Assembly (NCBI GenBank): GCA_003024985.2
Contig: PXIH01S0000357.1
DNA: 19,809 nucleotides
Source of the DNA: Euperipatoides rowelli
Taxonomy: Eukaryota; Onychophora; Udeonychophora; Euonychophora; Peripatopsidae
Strand: one strand, 5' to 3'
Shown: positions 17,943 to 19,809 of the stretch, one piece after another
Numbering within the stretch: position 1 is the first letter of the stretch
Layout: every line of letters starts with the position of its first letter
The notes under the pieces: model-generated
Seen by the model: only the letters and a program-made list of their open reading frames with translations
What the model was told of the DNA's origin: nothing
Database searches by the model: none
Program-made: the position numbers and the translations under genes

Positions 17943-18345
17943 ATCTGTTTCTGAGATAATTACTGTGAAGTCATTAATTGTAAATCAAATTCTTAATAAC
18001 CAGAACTTTTTTTTTTTCAAATACAATATTTGGTATTCATTAATCGGAAGATCTCATTTCTTACTAGTGTTCTAGTTGTTCCCAGATAATCGCCATAATA
18101 TTCAATCATTAATCAAATTCTTAATCAGAACCTTTTTTTACAAATGCATTCATTTAATTGTTTCTCATAATTTGTGAGAAAATCACTATGAATCATAAAT
18201 TGAATTCTTAATAATCTGAATCTTTTTTTTTTTTCAAACAACTAATTGGTAGGCTAGCTAATCGTTTCTCATAGTTTATGAGATAATCACTGTGAGACTA
18301 TTTTTTCTTTTTAAAATGTCCATTTCAATCATTAATTGGAAGTAC
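17943..18345. repeat. Degenerate ~85-130-bp tandem repeat, four units
   Basis: Units begin near 17945 (TGTTTCTGAGATAATTACTG), 18075 (GTTGTTCCCAGATAATCGCC), 18160 (GTTTCTCATAATTTGTGAGA) and 18264 (GTTTCTCATAGTTTATGAGA). Each continues as (G)ATAATCACT..GA and, in the first three, as AT..AATTCTTAAT, then (C/T)CAGAA-like text and a T run. Units 3 and 4 also carry a small inverted repeat, TCTCATA...T(A/G)TGAGA. Spacing varies (130, 85, 104 bp) through T-run and indel differences. Confidence 0.65.
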
Positions 18346-19054
18346 TTTCAATGTTTGATTGGAAATAGACAATTTAACTCATGTTTATCCAGTGTTAAGT
18401 GTGTTCTCTAATAATAATTTAAATCATAATGTTTTCAATCAAGTCAACGGAGGAAATGCCAATTGGCTAATCTGGAAGAATGCAGTCCATCTAGGACTCT
18501 AGGTATTAAACAAAAATATAACTATAAAAGTTACTTTGAACCAAAATAATCTGACTTAACAGTCTTTACTTAACAAAAAAACAACAATTTATTGCAGGAT
18601 TAATAAGGTATTTCCAATTATTAAAAGATCCTAAATTTATTTTATTTTATTTTTTTGAAAGGATTTTCATCCAACAAATAAAATTTATTTAAAAATAATA
18701 ATAATAATACAAATTTGAAACCAAATCAAATAATTGGAAATGTTTTAATATAGTGTAATTAGTAGTTAGATGTTTAGGCTGTTGTAACTTGTAATCCAAT
18801 TAAATTAAAAATCATAGTATTTTTTTTAATAATAATTATATCGTTTTATTTATTTTTTATATTGTAGGCTTTGGATATACTGTTTGCTTATTTTATAGAA
18901 AAAAGTTAAGGTTATTTAATTAGGCTATATAAATTAAATTATTATGTTGACATAGAGAAATATTTTGTTGGCAGTAATGTCATCATTAAATAAAATATTT
19001 ATAAGTGCTTATTTTTTAAATTTTTTTTAAGGCTATTGATTGGTAGTGGTGAGT
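18346..19054. other. AT-rich non-coding stretch
   Basis: No gene or repeat is recognised apart from short AAT runs (about 18697-18709). Confidence 0.6.
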
Positions 19055-19147
19055 AAAAATTAGATGCATATACAAATGCAAATACGAATGTCGGACAACA
19101 ACTGACCATAGTCCAGCGAGGTTGTCCCTTGTCCTAATCTAATTTTT
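19055..19147. repeat. 93-bp nested inverted repeat
   Basis: AAAAATTAGAT (19055-19065) is the exact inverse of ATCTAATTTTT (19137-19147). Inside it GGACAAC (19093-19099) pairs with GTTGTCC (19121-19127). The centre is much less AT-rich than the flanks. It may be a very small foldback element or a structured RNA. No target duplication was identified. Confidence 0.6.
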
Positions 19148-19699
19148 TTTTTAATATAGCCTATATATATAATTTATATTTATATTAAATCATGATTATT
19201 TACATTTTGATTAATCAATTAGTAAATTCTACTAATCACCCAACTCTACCAATCCTCCCATCTAAAACTTTATTTAATATGTAAATTTAAATTATAGAGT
19301 TAAATGACTTTAATAATAACTTTAATTTTTAAATATCCTGAAATTAATTTTCCCTTTGTTTTTTTTGTTTTCCCCCATTAATATTTATTGCGATTTGGTT
19401 TAAATTGCTCTTTTATTTATTGCTTAATATTTTTCTAAAATTCTTATTATTATATGACCATAAACATCAATAAATATTTATTGATATTAAAAAAAAAAAA
19501 AGCTAAATTGTCAATTTAATTTAAATAAGGATATTTAATGTAATAACTATTACAATTCTACAAATATCCCATCAGCTATATGTATAATATTTTAGATAAA
19601 AAGTTAAAGAGATAAACACAAAATTAAATAGCAAATATTTTAAATAATATATGTTGAATTATTCAAGTTAATTTTATTTTTCAATATGAATTTACACTA
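19148..19699. other. AT-rich non-coding stretch
   Basis: No recognisable feature on either strand. Confidence 0.6.
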
Positions 19700-19727
19700 G
19701 GGTTATGTCACTTCCTCAGCATAACCC
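19700..19727. repeat. Short hairpin GGGTTATG/CATAACCC
   Basis: A perfect 8-bp stem (19700-19707 with 19720-19727) and a 12-nt loop (TCACTTCCTCAG) in otherwise very AT-rich DNA. No poly-U tail or neighbouring gene suggests a terminator role. Confidence 0.6.
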
Positions 19728-19809
19728 ATTTTTGCTTCTTTCTATACTATTATAGCATTTACATCCATTTACTGTATTATTCCTGATTGGTTTTAATTTT
19801 GATTCCAAT

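Noticed and set aside
17943-18345. CRISPR-like array
   Set aside because: Units are diverged, spacing is irregular, no constant repeat of 23-40 bp is present, and the window is eukaryotic.

Overview
The window looks like non-coding nuclear DNA from an AT-rich metazoan, most likely an invertebrate. It is rich in A/T runs and microsatellites and contains no bacterial-style gene or operon. Every coding-like stretch I recognise is a decayed transposable element. CR1/L2/Jockey-like LINEs, a Penelope-like element, hAT and piggyBac MITE-like elements, and repeats with GACAGACATCC words are all compatible with a marine invertebrate such as a mollusc. The sequence does not fix the taxon. I find no host protein-coding gene, functional tRNA or rRNA.

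Layout. 1-82 is a near-perfect foldback. 640-946 holds two direct repeat copies. 960-1390 is a less AT-rich island with decayed coding traces. 1510-2205 (minus) is the GIY-YIG C-terminal end of a Penelope-like retroelement, split by a 360-bp hAT-type element (1652-2011) with an exact 8-bp target duplication. A second hAT-type element, 2464-3186, carries an (ATA)27 microsatellite and also has an exact 8-bp duplication. 3320-3490 resembles a tRNA-derived SINE. 3666-3727 is a pre-miRNA-sized hairpin. 4732-5852 (minus) is a 5'-truncated LINE with broken reverse transcriptase.

6135-6655 has a possible piggyBac-type end and a small BED-finger-like ORF. 6660-8390 is AT-rich filler, 8395-9050 is a degenerate repeat, and 9050-11100 is AT-rich filler. 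11111-11185 is a lone hAT-type terminus. 11811-11970 is a ~70-bp tandem repeat. 12343-15674 (plus) is a second LINE, cut in mid endonuclease domain and bracketed by purine-rich microsatellite. It is split by a 1,020-bp piggyBac-type insertion (13085-14104, TTAA duplicated) that keeps what looks like the transposase N-terminus on the minus strand. 16164 starts another hAT-type terminus related to the 1652-2011 element. 17943-18345 is a degenerate ~100-bp tandem repeat. The right end holds two small inverted repeats.

The window therefore reads as layered transposon history. Retroelements came first, DNA transposons then inserted into them, and point decay followed: stop codons, frameshifts and a lost YADD tyrosine. 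The best-supported results are the two nested insertions, because removing the inserted DNA plus one target copy rejoins the interrupted coding frame (hAT in Penelope) or the conserved LINE regions (piggyBac in LINE). I see no evidence for a new multi-gene system.
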